In this document: positions 6,961-15,307 of the stretch, in pieces
How the letters are laid out: each line of letters starts with the position of its first letter
Position numbering within the stretch: the first letter of the stretch is position 1
DNA from: Streptomyces sp. SolWspMP-5a-2
Lineage (GTDB): Bacteria > Actinomycetota > Actinomycetes > Streptomycetales > Streptomycetaceae
Assembly: GCF_900091845.1 (NCBI RefSeq)
Contig: NZ_FMCI01000024.1
Location: 1-46,291 of the forward strand
Direction: 5' to 3'
Length of the DNA: 46,291 nt
Program-made: the position numbers and the translations under genes
Notes under the pieces: model-generated
The model's input: only the letters and a program-made list of their open reading frames with translations
What the model was told of the DNA's origin: nothing
Database searches by the model: none

Positions 6961-9222
6961 ATGGGGAACGGACAGGCGCGGGTACGGGGCATCGCCGCGC
7001 GGGCGGGCGGCTGGAGCGCCCGCCACCGGTGGGCGGCGGTCGGCATCTGGATACTGTTCGTCGTACTGGCGACGGGGCTCGGTTCGGTGGCGGGCCGCGT
7101 CGACGTCAAGGACAGCGACCAGCTCAAGGGGGAGACGCACACCGCCGCGCGGATCGTCGAGGAGGCCGGGATCGAGGAGCCCGCGGGCGAGACGGTCCTC
7201 GTGCAGGCCACGGGCGACGGCGTCAGGGCGACCGACGCCGGGTTCCGTTCGGCGGTCACGGCGGTGATGACGGCGGTCGAGGGCACCGGCGAGGTCACGG
7301 GCGTGAAGTCGCCCTACGACACCGGCACGGTCTCCGGGGACGGGCGCAGCGCCCTCGTCCAGTTCGACATGCGGGGCGCCTCCGACACCGCGGGCGACCG
7401 GGTGGGCCCGGTCCTCGACGCGGTCGCCGGGGTGCAGAAGGAGCACAGCGGGCTGCGGATCGAGGAGATCGGCGGCGCCAGCATGCACAAGACGTTCGAC
7501 GACGCCTTCGGGGACGACTTCCAGAAGGCCGAGCTGTCCGCGGTGCCGGTCGCCCTCGGCATCCTGCTGATCGCGTTCGGCGCGCTGGTGGCGGCGCTGC
7601 TGCCGGTGGCGCTGGCGATCACCGCGATCGTGGCGACGATGGGTCTGATGGGCGTCGTCAGCCATGTCCAGCCGATGAGCGACACCGCCAACTCGGTGAT
7701 GCTGCTGGTCGGTCTGGCCGTCGGTGTCGACTACTGCCTGTTCTATCTGCGCCGGGAGCGCGAGGAGCAGGCCGCCGGACGGGACGCGGCGACCGCGCTG
7801 CGGATCGCGGCCGCCACCAGTGGCCGCGCGATCGTCGTCTCCGGCGTCACGGTCTGCGTGGCGATGGCGGGCATGCTGTTCACCGGGATCTCCGACTTCG
7901 AGGCGATGGGCCTGGCCTCGCTGATGGTGGTCGCCGTCGCGATGGTCGGCTCGGTGACCGTGCTGCCCGCGCTGCTGTCGCTGCTCGGCGAGCGGGTCGA
8001 GAAGGGCCGCATCCCCGTCCTGCGCAAGGCGATGGAGCGGCGGTCCGCGCGGACCGGCGGCGAGAGCCGGTTCTGGCGGACCGTGCTGCGCGGCGTCCTC
8101 GCGAAGCCGCTGGTCTCCGTGGTCGTCGCGGCCGGGGCGCTGCTCGCCGTCGCCGCGCCCGCGCTCGGCATGAAGACCCAGAACCTCACCCTGGACCAGG
8201 AGTTCGGCGACTCGCTGCCCATCGTGCAGACCTACAACCGGGTCAACGAGGCGTTCCCCGGCGGTTCGGAACCGGCCGAGGTGGTCGTCAGCGCGCGGGA
8301 CATCGCCGCGCCCGAGGTGCGGGCCGCGCTCGCCGCCTTCAAGAAGCGTGCCGTCTCCTCGGGCGCCTCGCGCGGCCCGGTGGAGATCAGGCTGCACGAC
8401 GCGCAGAACGTCGCCGTCGTCCGGGTGCCGCTGGTCGGCGGCTCCGACCTGGAGGCGGCGGGCGCCAGCCTGACGACGCTGCGCGACGAGGTGCGCCCCG
8501 CGACCCTCGGGAAGGTGGCCGGGGTGCGGGCGCCGATCACCGGCCAGGTCGCCGGATCGCTGGACTTCAACGCCCAGTTGACCGGCGCGGTCGTCCCGGT
8601 CTTCGTCTTCGTGGTGGTGTTCGCGTTCGCGCTGATGCTGCTGTCGTTCCGCTCGCTGACGGTGGCGGCCACCTCGATCGTGCTCAACCTGCTGTCGGTG
8701 GGCGCCGCGTACGGCATCCTCGTCGCCGTCTTCCAGCACGGCTGGGGCGCGTCCCTGGTCGGCGCGGAGGGCGTCGGCGCGATCATCTCCTGGCTGCCGC
8801 TGTTCCTCTTCGTGATCCTGTTCGGCCTGTCGATGGACTACCACGTCTTCGTCGTCTCCCGGATCCGTGAGGCCCGCCTGCGGGGGCGTTCCACCCGGGA
8901 CGCGATCGAGCACGGCGTGGTCACCACGGCGGGCGTCGTCACCAGCGCCGCGGTCATCATGGTCGCCGTGTTCGCGATCTTCGGGACGCTCTCCATGCAG
9001 TCGATGAAGCAGATGGGCGTCGGCCTGGCCGCCGCGGTCCTCATCGACGCGACGGTCATCCGGGGCGTGCTGCTCCCCGCGGTGATGGCGCTGCTCGGCG
9101 AGCGCAACTGGTACTTCCCGAGCTGGCTGCGCCGACTGCCCGACCTCACCCACGACGAGACGCCGCTGCCGCCGGCCCGCCCGGCGGCCCGCGACGACGA
9201 GGGCGAGCCCCTGCGGGTGTGA
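6961..9222 (+). CDS. MMPL family RND-type transporter
   Basis: This is a large inner-membrane exporter of the MMPL/RND superfamily, members of which move lipids, siderophores or drugs using the proton gradient. ATG 6961 has GAGGG ten bases upstream; an in-frame GTG at 6916 lies inside the GGAGG string and the stem-loop and is rejected. The protein is 753 aa, a usual length. Layout is one transmembrane segment (about 20-42), a periplasmic domain, a bundle of five or six segments from about 190 to 350 (VPVALGILLIAFGALVAALL), a second external domain, then a matching C-terminal bundle (VVPVFVFVVVFAFALMLLSF) containing FGLSMDYHVFVVSRI, a family hallmark. The first bundle has the equivalent VGVDYCLFYLRR. 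The substrate is unknown. Confidence 0.93.
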   Translation: MGNGQARVRGIAARAGGWSARHRWAAVGIWILFVVLATGLGSVAGRVDVKDSDQLKGETHTAARIVEEAGIEEPAGETVLVQATGDGVRATDAGFRSAVTAVMTAVEGTGEVTGVKSPYDTGTVSGDGRSALVQFDMRGASDTAGDRVGPVLDAVAGVQKEHSGLRIEEIGGASMHKTFDDAFGDDFQKAELSAVPVALGILLIAFGALVAALLPVALAITAIVATMGLMGVVSHVQPMSDTANSVMLLVGLAVGVDYCLFYLRREREEQAAGRDAATALRIAAATSGRAIVVSGVTVCVAMAGMLFTGISDFEAMGLASLMVVAVAMVGSVTVLPALLSLLGERVEKGRIPVLRKAMERRSARTGGESRFWRTVLRGVLAKPLVSVVVAAGALLAVAAPALGMKTQNLTLDQEFGDSLPIVQTYNRVNEAFPGGSEPAEVVVSARDIAAPEVRAALAAFKKRAVSSGASRGPVEIRLHDAQNVAVVRVPLVGGSDLEAAGASLTTLRDEVRPATLGKVAGVRAPITGQVAGSLDFNAQLTGAVVPVFVFVVVFAFALMLLSFRSLTVAATSIVLNLLSVGAAYGILVAVFQHGWGASLVGAEGVGAIISWLPLFLFVILFGLSMDYHVFVVSRIREARLRGRSTRDAIEHGVVTTAGVVTSAAVIMVAVFAIFGTLSMQSMKQMGVGLAAAVLIDATVIRGVLLPAVMALLGERNWYFPSWLRRLPDLTHDETPLPPARPAARDDEGEPLRV

Positions 9223-9244
9223 CCGACAGGCACCCGCCCGTGCC

Positions 9245-9285
9245 GGAGAGCCCGTTGATGTCCCGGGGGGACCAACGGGTTCTCC
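9245..9285. terminator. Strong bidirectional terminator hairpin
   Basis: GGAGAGCCCGTTG (9245-9257) pairs with CAACGGGTTCTCC (9273-9285) over 13 positions with a single G-U. The interior holds a second stem, GTCCC (9260-9264) with GGGAC (9268-9272). It sits between the convergent MMPL and glycosyltransferase genes and is the clearest terminator of the window. Confidence 0.75.
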
Positions 9286-9361
9286 TCTGCCCGGGGTTGA
9301 CGGACTTGCCCGGTCCGTTACGACGGGTCCTCCGCTCTCCCCGCTGCCGAGGCGGCGGGCG

Positions 9362-10579
9362 TCAGGGACCGGCCGGACGGGGCCTGTGTCCCGGGAGTTC
9401 GGCCTCGATCAGGTCGGCCGCCCGCTCGACGCCGCCCTCCGCCGCCGTCTCGGCCTTGAGCCTGGCTAGCCGACGGGCCGTGGCGGGGTCGTCGACCAGG
9501 GCGAGCGCGGTGGCGCGCAGGGTCGCGGCGGTCGCGTCCGCGGTGTCTACCCGGCGGGCCACGCCCAGCGCCTGGAGCAGATCGGCGTTGCCGAACTGGT
9601 CGACCGCCTGCGGGACGGCGATCATCGGGGTGCCGGTGACGAGGCCCTCCTGGCTGCCGCCCGCCCCGGCGTGGGTGACGAACAGGTCAGCCTGCCGGAG
9701 GATCGCCAACTGCGGCACCCAGTCGTGCACTTCGACGTTGGCCGGGACGTCCCCGAGCGCGGCCGGGTCCACGTGCCGGCCGATCTGGAGCACCAGGTGC
9801 CAGCCGGGCAGGCCGCCGAAGGCCCGCACGCACTCCCGGTAGAAGTCGGGCCGGTCGGTGAAGGCCGAGCCCAGCGACACCAGGACCACCTTCCCGGCCT
9901 CCGGCGGGCGCCGCCAGCCGCCCTGTGCCGCCCGGTCGCCCTGGCAGGCGCCGACGAAGGTGTGCACGCGGGTGTCGACCCGGTCGGCGTGGGGCTGCAG
10001 GGCGCGCGGGATCAGCACCAGCGACCGGTCCGGCCTGCCGACGAAGGGGTCCGGGTGACGGGTGACGCCGTTCTCCGCCAACCACGCCTGGAACCGGGCG
10101 TAGTAGGCCCGGCCGCGCTCGGTGCGGCGGGGCTCGGCCCACATCGGTTCGGCGACCTCCTTCTCGTACCCCTCCCAGGCGACGAGGTTCGGGGAGAGGG
10201 AGATCGCCGGGACGCCCCAGCGGTGCGCGAGGACCCGGGCCGGATAGGAGGTGATGTCGTGCAGCACCAGATCCGGTTCGTCGCCCTCGTACGCCTCGGC
10301 CAGCTGGGGCAGCGCCTGGACGGCGTCGTCGAGGAAGGGTTCGACGTGGTCGAGCAGGGTGGTCCCCCAGGCCGCCGGGTCGTCGTCGGGCGAGGGCAGC
10401 ACGGAGTGCCAGGTCCTGGGTTCGGCGCCGGTCCCGGCGACCTTCTCCGCGAAGACCGGCGGGATCGCGTACGTGACCCGGTGCCCGCGGCGGACGAGTT
10501 CGCGGATCACCTCGATGCTCGGGTTCACGTGCCCGTGGGCGGCGATGGAGAACATGGCGATGTGGGCGGGTGCGGTCAT
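9362..10579 (-). CDS. Macrolide-type UDP-glycosyltransferase (MGT/OleD family)
   Basis: The protein resembles cytoplasmic GT1 enzymes that inactivate macrolides and other phenolic or hydroxylated compounds by transfer of glucose from a UDP-sugar. It is 405 aa, the usual size. The N-terminal acceptor domain starts [20 protein letters not shown] and contains the catalytic-type histidine of the HGHVNP motif. The C-terminal donor domain has [20 protein letters not shown] and [13 protein letters not shown], the nucleotide-sugar signature. The start is ATG 10579: the family sequence begins there, and a good promoter with a palindrome lies directly upstream with no room for a ribosome site. Its likely role is xenobiotic or self-resistance. 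No antibiotic cluster is next to it. Confidence 0.9.
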   Translation of the reverse strand: MTAPAHIAMFSIAAHGHVNPSIEVIRELVRRGHRVTYAIPPVFAEKVAGTGAEPRTWHSVLPSPDDDPAAWGTTLLDHVEPFLDDAVQALPQLAEAYEGDEPDLVLHDITSYPARVLAHRWGVPAISLSPNLVAWEGYEKEVAEPMWAEPRRTERGRAYYARFQAWLAENGVTRHPDPFVGRPDRSLVLIPRALQPHADRVDTRVHTFVGACQGDRAAQGGWRRPPEAGKVVLVSLGSAFTDRPDFYRECVRAFGGLPGWHLVLQIGRHVDPAALGDVPANVEVHDWVPQLAILRQADLFVTHAGAGGSQEGLVTGTPMIAVPQAVDQFGNADLLQALGVARRVDTADATAATLRATALALVDDPATARRLARLKAETAAEGGVERAADLIEAELPGHRPRPAGP

Positions 10580-10878
10580 GACGACGACGCTAGGCGAGAC
10601 GAAACGTCTCGTGCAATCTGTTTTCCGCGACGGGAGGCGACGGGGACGGAAGGGGCAGGACGGCGGGCGACGGGAGGGCGCGGGTGCGGGGCGGGGAGCA
10701 GGGGTGGGGAGGAGTGCGGGCGGGGGTCCGTCAGGTGGCCGGGCGGGCGGTGCGGGTGGTGCGGATGGGACACTGACCGGCGGTGCCGACGGCGAGGGCC
10801 CGCGGATGTGCCGGTGGGCGCACCCGCCGGGGCTCCGCGCGGGAGGGCACCGCACGGATCACGACACGGAGGCGGACG
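10580..10878. other. 299-bp divergent intergenic region
   Basis: It holds the glycosyltransferase promoter and operator at its left end. The rest is G-rich, low-complexity sequence (about 10620-10760) without a gene I can support, then the ribosome site CGGAGG (10867-10872) of the kinase gene. Confidence 0.5.
10587..10616 (-). promoter_or_regulatory. Glycosyltransferase promoter with TetR-type palindromic operator
   Basis: On the minus strand, -35 TTGCAC (10616-10611), an 18-bp spacer and -10 TAGCGT (10592-10587) precede ATG 10579 by seven bases, so the mRNA should start at the ATG. A perfect palindrome CGAGACG-AAA-CGTCTCG (10595-10611) fills the spacer, the classic place for a TetR-family repressor. 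No regulator gene is adjacent. Confidence 0.65.
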
Positions 10879-11742
10879 ATGGACGAGGCACGGGCCCGGG
10901 AGGTACTGGCCGCGGCGGAGGTGCTGCCCGGCCCGGCGGACGGGGCCCGGCTCCTCGCCCTGGGCGAGAACGCCGTCTTCGCCGCCGGTGACCTGGTGGT
11001 CAAGGTCGGCCGGGACGCCGAACTCCTGGACCGGGCCCGGCGCGAGCTGTCCGTCGCCCTCTGGCTGGCGGAGGCCGGGGTGCCCGCCGTACGGGCGGCC
11101 CGCCCGGAGCCGCTGCTGGTCGAGGGGCACCCGGTGACCGTGTGGGAGCGGCTGCCCGACCCGGTGCGCCCGGCCAAACCCGGCGACCTGGCCGGGCTGC
11201 TGCGGCTGGTGCACGCGCTGCCCGCGCCGCCCTTCGCGCTCCCGGCCCGTGAGCTGCTGGGCGGGGTGGAGCGCTGGCTGCGGCTCGCGGGCGACACCGT
11301 CGACCCCGAGGACGCGGCCTATCTGCGGGAGCGCCGGGACGGTTTCGCGGCAGCGGCGGCGGCGCTCACCCCGCATCTGCCGCCGGGCCCGATCCACGGC
11401 GACGCCCTGCCGCGCAATGTGCACGTCGGCGCGGACGGCCCGGTCCTGGTGGACCTGGAGACCTTCTCCGCCGACCTGCGCGAGCACGACCTGGTGGTCA
11501 TGGCCCTGTCCCGGGACCGGTACGGGCTGCCCGCCGAGGCGTACGACGCCTTCACCACGACCTACGGCTGGGACGTGCGGGAGTGGGCGGGCTGTTCGGT
11601 GCTGCGCGGCGCCCGCGAGACGGCGAGCTGCGCCTGGGTTGCCCAGCACGCGCCGGGCAACCCCGAGGCGCTGGTGGAGTTCCGGCGCCGGGTGGCGTCC
11701 CTGCGGGACGGCGACGAGTCGGTCCGCTGGTACCCCTTCTGA
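10879..11742 (+). CDS. Aminoglycoside/choline-kinase-like phosphotransferase (APH family)
   Basis: The 287-aa protein has the APH kinase fold. The ATP-site lysine is Lys42 in DLVVKVGR, with a partner Glu56 in the following helix. The catalytic loop is HGDALPRN (His173, Asp175, Asn180) and the metal-binding aspartate is Asp192 in VDLE (usually DFD or DWE). All key residues are present, so it should be active. ATG 10879 has CGGAGG six bases upstream; in-frame codons back to 10783 are Arg-rich and not family-like. The substrate cannot be told from the sequence: members phosphorylate antibiotics, choline, homoserine or sugars. The stop lies 13 bp from the convergent exonuclease stop. Confidence 0.85.
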   Translation: MDEARAREVLAAAEVLPGPADGARLLALGENAVFAAGDLVVKVGRDAELLDRARRELSVALWLAEAGVPAVRAARPEPLLVEGHPVTVWERLPDPVRPAKPGDLAGLLRLVHALPAPPFALPARELLGGVERWLRLAGDTVDPEDAAYLRERRDGFAAAAAALTPHLPPGPIHGDALPRNVHVGADGPVLVDLETFSADLREHDLVVMALSRDRYGLPAEAYDAFTTTYGWDVREWAGCSVLRGARETASCAWVAQHAPGNPEALVEFRRRVASLRDGDESVRWYPF

Positions 11743-11755
11743 ACCGCGCCGCGGC

Positions 11756-12481
11756 TCAGCCGACCGTCTCCCCGGCCGGTGCGCGCAGCGGCCAGGTGCC
11801 GTCCACGACGGCGTCCGTCTCGCCCTTGCGGCGCAGGAAGTCCTGGAAGTCGGCCGCCCACTCGGCGTACCAGGCGATCTGACGGCGGTGCAGTTCCGCC
11901 GGGCCCAGCTCCGCGACCTTCGGGTGGCGCTCGGCTATCGCGGTGGCCAGCCGGGCTGCGGCGAGGGCGTCGGCGCCCGCCTCGTGGGCGGCGTCGAGCC
12001 GGACGCCGTACTCGGTGCAGACGGCCTCCAGGTTGCGTTTGCCGCGGCGGTAGCGGTCGACGCGGCGGTCGATGGTGTACGGGTCGACGACGGGCGCGGG
12101 CTCGCGGCCGCCGAGGCGCTCGCTCAGCGACGGCAGTCCGTGCCTGCGCAGTTCGGCGGAGAGCAGGCTCAGGTCGAAGGCGGCGTTGTACGCGACGACC
12201 GGGACGCCCGCGTCCCAGTAGCCGGTGAGGGTGTCGGCGATGGCGTCCGCGACCTCGGCGGCGGGGCGGCCCTCGGCCACGGCCCGCTCGTTGGTGATGC
12301 CGTGCACGGCGACCGCGTCCGCGGGTATCTCCACGCCCGGGTCGGCCAGCCACTCGCGGTGGCCGCCGGGCTCCCGCGCCGTGACCTCGATCACGGCGCC
12401 CGTGACGATACGTGCCTCGTGCGGATCGGTCCCTGTCGTCTCCAGGTCGAAGCCGATCAGCAGCTCCCGGTGCCAGCCCAT
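11756..12481 (-). CDS. DEDDh 3'-5' exonuclease (DnaQ-like)
   Basis: This is a 241-aa stand-alone proofreading-type exonuclease. The three Exo motifs are intact: FDLETTGTDP with Asp12 and Glu14, YNAAFDLSLL with the second aspartate, and HEAGADALAA with the histidine and last aspartate, placing it in the DEDDh class. The family degrades 3' ends of DNA or RNA with two metal ions. It carries no BRCT or UvrC domain, unlike some actinobacterial relatives. I set the start at ATG 12481, with GAAGGGGGG upstream; a start at 12535 would add 18 residues unlike the family. It lies downstream of the HEPN-type gene on the same strand after a 103-bp gap. Confidence 0.88.
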   Translation of the reverse strand: MGWHRELLIGFDLETTGTDPHEARIVTGAVIEVTAREPGGHREWLADPGVEIPADAVAVHGITNERAVAEGRPAAEVADAIADTLTGYWDAGVPVVAYNAAFDLSLLSAELRRHGLPSLSERLGGREPAPVVDPYTIDRRVDRYRRGKRNLEAVCTEYGVRLDAAHEAGADALAAARLATAIAERHPKVAELGPAELHRRQIAWYAEWAADFQDFLRRKGETDAVVDGTWPLRAPAGETVG

Positions 12482-12513
12482 GCGTGGCCCCCCTTCTCGG
12501 TGGTGCGTTCCCC

Positions 12514-12544
12514 CAGTGGTCTCCCACCCTGCCATGGGCCACTG
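12514..12544. repeat. Inverted repeat upstream of the exonuclease gene
   Basis: CAGTGG (12514-12519) and CCACTG (12539-12544) flank a 19-nt interior in the exonuclease promoter region. It is a possible regulator site; a TTGTCA on the minus strand that begins at the outer arm could be a -35. Confidence 0.25.
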
Positions 12545-12584
12545 ACAACCAGAGGGGCGCGTTCCGTTTCCGGCGGCGGGACGA

Positions 12585-13823
12585 TCAGGACACGGGGCGC
12601 GAATCCGCCCAGGACATCTCGAACTCCTCGCGGTAGGTGGCGAAGAGTCCGACGTCGTCCGCCTCGTCCGTCTTCACCACCCGGTTGCCGTTGCGCAGCA
12701 CCAGGACCGGCGCCTCCATGCCCCGGGAGCGGCGCAGGTAGGACTGGACGACGGCGATGCCGTCCGGGCCGTCGGCGTCGACCAGGTAGGCGGTGACGCG
12801 CGGGGTCTCGTCGTAGACCTGGATCTCGAACGCGCCGGGGTCGCGCAGCCGGGAGCGGACGCGGCGCATGTGGAGGATGTTCATCTCGACGGCGCGGCTC
12901 AGTTCGCCCCGTTTCATGCCGAGTTCGCGCTCGCGGCGCTTGACCGCGCTGGAGGCGGGGTTGAGGAACAGCAGCCTCACCCGGCAGCCGGCCTCGGCGA
13001 GGCGGACCAGGCGGCGCCCGGAGAAGTTCTGCACCAGCAGGTTCAGGCCGATGCCGACGGCGTCCAGGCGGCGGGCGCCGCCGAAGATGTCCTCGGCCGG
13101 GAACTGGCGCAGCAGGCGGACCCGGTCGGAGTGGACGGCGACGACGTCGGCGTACCGTTCGCCGACCAGGTCCTCGACGGCGTCGACCGGCAGCCTGCGC
13201 GCGGAGGGCACGTCACCGGCCGAGCCGAGGGTCTCCAGGATGCGCGCGGAGGCGCGTTCGGCCTGGTTGAGGACGGCCTCGGAGAGGGCGCGGTTGCGGG
13301 AGACGACGTTGCGGGTCACCTCCAGCTCGTCCAGGGCGAGTTCGACGTCGCGGCGGTCGTCGACGTACGGCTCGAAGCACGGCCAGTGCTGCACCATCAG
13401 CTCGCGCAGCTGGGGCAGGGTGAGGAAGCTGAGGACGTTGTCGTCGGCCGGGTCGAGCAAGTAGCCCTTGCGGCGGCTGACTTCGCGGACGGCGACGGCG
13501 CGCTGCACCCACTCCTGCCCGGCCGGTCCGGCGGCGGCGACCACCCAGTCGTCACCGTGGACGGGTTCGTAGACGGGCCGCAGCACGGCCGCCACGACCG
13601 CGCGCAGCCGCTGTTCGACGAGGTTCAGCCAGATGTAGGCCCGGCCCGCCCGCTGGGCGCGTGTGCGCACCTCGCGCCAGGCGTCGGCGTCCCAGTCCAG
13701 CTCCGGGCCGATGGAGGTGGTCTCCATCGGCCGGGCCAGGGACACCGTGCCGGGCGGGACTTGTGCGGAGTTCCCCTCGCGACCGTCGTCGCCAGGGGGC
13801 AGCTCCAGCCCTCCCGCGCCCAC
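12585..13823 (-). CDS. SAV2148-type HEPN domain protein with PLD-like sensor C-terminus
   Basis: The 412-aa product matches a family highly conserved in Streptomyces (named after SAV2148) and annotated with a HEPN domain, a helical domain common in RNases and toxins. The N-terminal half is helical (AGRAYIWLNLVEQRLRAVV, then RDVELALDELEVTRNVVSRN). The canonical HEPN RNase motif R-x4-6-H is not obvious; RNVVSR has Arg where His is expected, so catalysis is doubtful. The C-terminal half (LVRLAEAGCRVRLLFLNP ... EIQVYDETPR ... YREEFEMSW) resembles the PLD-like sensor module seen in bacterial signalling proteins. GTG 13823 is chosen because GGAAGG lies ten bases upstream and homologues begin near GGLELPPGDD. 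The strong conservation suggests a core role; function is unknown. Confidence 0.82.
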   Translation of the reverse strand: MGAGGLELPPGDDGREGNSAQVPPGTVSLARPMETTSIGPELDWDADAWREVRTRAQRAGRAYIWLNLVEQRLRAVVAAVLRPVYEPVHGDDWVVAAAGPAGQEWVQRAVAVREVSRRKGYLLDPADDNVLSFLTLPQLRELMVQHWPCFEPYVDDRRDVELALDELEVTRNVVSRNRALSEAVLNQAERASARILETLGSAGDVPSARRLPVDAVEDLVGERYADVVAVHSDRVRLLRQFPAEDIFGGARRLDAVGIGLNLLVQNFSGRRLVRLAEAGCRVRLLFLNPASSAVKRRERELGMKRGELSRAVEMNILHMRRVRSRLRDPGAFEIQVYDETPRVTAYLVDADGPDGIAVVQSYLRRSRGMEAPVLVLRNGNRVVKTDEADDVGLFATYREEFEMSWADSRPVS

Positions 13824-13925
13824 CCGCGCACCGCCTTCCGCTCCCCCGAGCAATCCCCGTGCCAATGATCAAGGAAGGGTACTCCGGGAGCGGTCGGCGG
13901 TGCAGCCGGATGGACAGGTCGTTTC

Positions 13926-15254
13926 TCAACTGCGCGGTGTGACTTGTCCGTTCTGATCGGCCAGGGCGGCCGGGGTGAGCGGATTCATGGCGGTGACGTC
14001 ACGAGGGGCGATGGAGAATCCCTGCCAGTGGACCGGCATGGGCTGCTGGTCCTCGTCCCGGGCGATGTGGTGGAACCCGACGTTGACCCAGGTGATGGGG
14101 TGAGTGAGGGTCTGCCCGTTGACCCAGGCGTCCACGGACTTGCCGTGCCCGGACGGGCAGGCGCCGGTGTTGTTGCTGGCGAACTGTTCGCACTTGTTGT
14201 ATTCGGTGAAGTACACGTCGTGCCGGGTGAAGGTCCGGCCGAGGAACTTGGTGGTGGCGCCCGGCACGATCTCGTAGGAGCGGGCGTGGCCGTCCTTGTT
14301 CTTGCCGGTCGCGCTGACCATCCGCCACCAGCGGTAGTTCTTGGCGTCACCGGCGAGTTCCTTGGTGACCTTGGTGACGGTGGTCCTGTTGGTCGGCGCC
14401 TCCTGGCCGCGGGCGGGCGCGGTGACCTTGGAGTCGTACTGCTCGACGCGGCCCTTGGTGGAGCCGTCGAGGCCGAAGTCGAGGCGCCAGAACACGTTGT
14501 GGCTGTGGCTGGTGGCGTACGCCTTGGGGCCCTTGCCGATCGGCCAGCCGCGGCCGTCGCCCGCGTCGTAGTCGCCGGGCGAGAGGCTGCCGGTGGCGCC
14601 GACGTTCATGGCGACGGTGCCGTCGTCCTGGAAGCGCCACTCGGTCATGTACTCGTACCAGCCGACCTTGTTGACGGTGTAGATCAGCAGGTCCTTGCCC
14701 TGCTGCTGGTACACCTTGTTGCCGGTGTCGGCCTGCATCCGGTAGGCGTGGCCGCGGGCCCGGGTGGTGGCGCACAGCCCCTTGATGTTGGGGTTGTCCG
14801 AGTAGAAGGCGTCCGGGACCTTGACGGTCTTGATGGTGCCGCCGGGGCACTCCGCGGCGTTCATGTTGACGAGGCCCTGCGCGAAGCCGAAGCCGGTGAG
14901 GTCGTCGTACTCGACGCTGCCGTCGTCGTAGGGGACGTCGATCTGGCCGAGGCGGGCGCTGTTGAGGACCTTGACGGGCTTGGTCTCGCCCTTGGGCTGG
15001 TAGGAGATCTTCTCCAGGACCAGCCCGGCCTTGCTGTCGTAGTGCCAGCACATCCGCCAGGTGGTGCCGGTGGAGAGCTTCTGTTCGATGCGGTAGGCGG
15101 CGCTGCAGTCGGCGGCAGCGGCGGCGGCTCTCGGCTGCCGCTGGGGCCGGGCGTCGGCGGGGCCCGCGCCGGCCGTGGCGCCCACGGCGAGTGCGGCCAC
15201 GGCGACGCCCAGGGCGGCCCGGCCGCGGGCACGGCTGATGCTGTTCACGCGCAT
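13926..15254 (-). CDS. Secreted copper amine oxidase catalytic-domain protein
   Basis: This 442-aa protein corresponds to only the C-terminal catalytic domain of copper amine oxidases, which oxidise primary amines using copper and a tyrosine-derived quinone (TPQ). A Sec-type signal peptide (about residues 1-36) precedes it. The copper ligands align: HSH (His250, His252) and His396 in FHHIARDEDQQPMPVHW. The TPQ position is Tyr200 in VGWYEY, where the usual residue before Tyr is Asn. Asp119 in DLTGFG has the right distance (17 residues) to the GCDC-like cysteine to be the catalytic base. The N2/N3 domains of the family are missing here but appear in the next gene. Start ATG 15254; GTG 15248 is an alternative. 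Confidence 0.78.
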   Translation of the reverse strand: MRVNSISRARGRAALGVAVAALAVGATAGAGPADARPQRQPRAAAAAADCSAAYRIEQKLSTGTTWRMCWHYDSKAGLVLEKISYQPKGETKPVKVLNSARLGQIDVPYDDGSVEYDDLTGFGFAQGLVNMNAAECPGGTIKTVKVPDAFYSDNPNIKGLCATTRARGHAYRMQADTGNKVYQQQGKDLLIYTVNKVGWYEYMTEWRFQDDGTVAMNVGATGSLSPGDYDAGDGRGWPIGKGPKAYATSHSHNVFWRLDFGLDGSTKGRVEQYDSKVTAPARGQEAPTNRTTVTKVTKELAGDAKNYRWWRMVSATGKNKDGHARSYEIVPGATTKFLGRTFTRHDVYFTEYNKCEQFASNNTGACPSGHGKSVDAWVNGQTLTHPITWVNVGFHHIARDEDQQPMPVHWQGFSIAPRDVTAMNPLTPAALADQNGQVTPRS

Positions 15255-15307
15255 GGAGAGGTGACTCCCTTACAGGAGGAGCGAGTTCGGAGGAGGGCGC
15301 GGGACGG

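Noticed and set aside
6862..9153. A 763-codon antisense frame over the MMPL gene
   Set aside because: His/Asp/Gln-rich shadow sequence; the MMPL membrane segments are on the plus strand.
10783..10878. Longer N-terminus of the APH-like kinase
   Set aside because: The added residues are Arg/Gly-rich and the ribosome site CGGAGG fits ATG 10879.
13926..15254. Loss of the amine oxidase catalytic base
   Set aside because: At first DxGEYG seemed absent, but Asp119 has the expected 17-residue distance to the conserved cysteine, so loss cannot be claimed.
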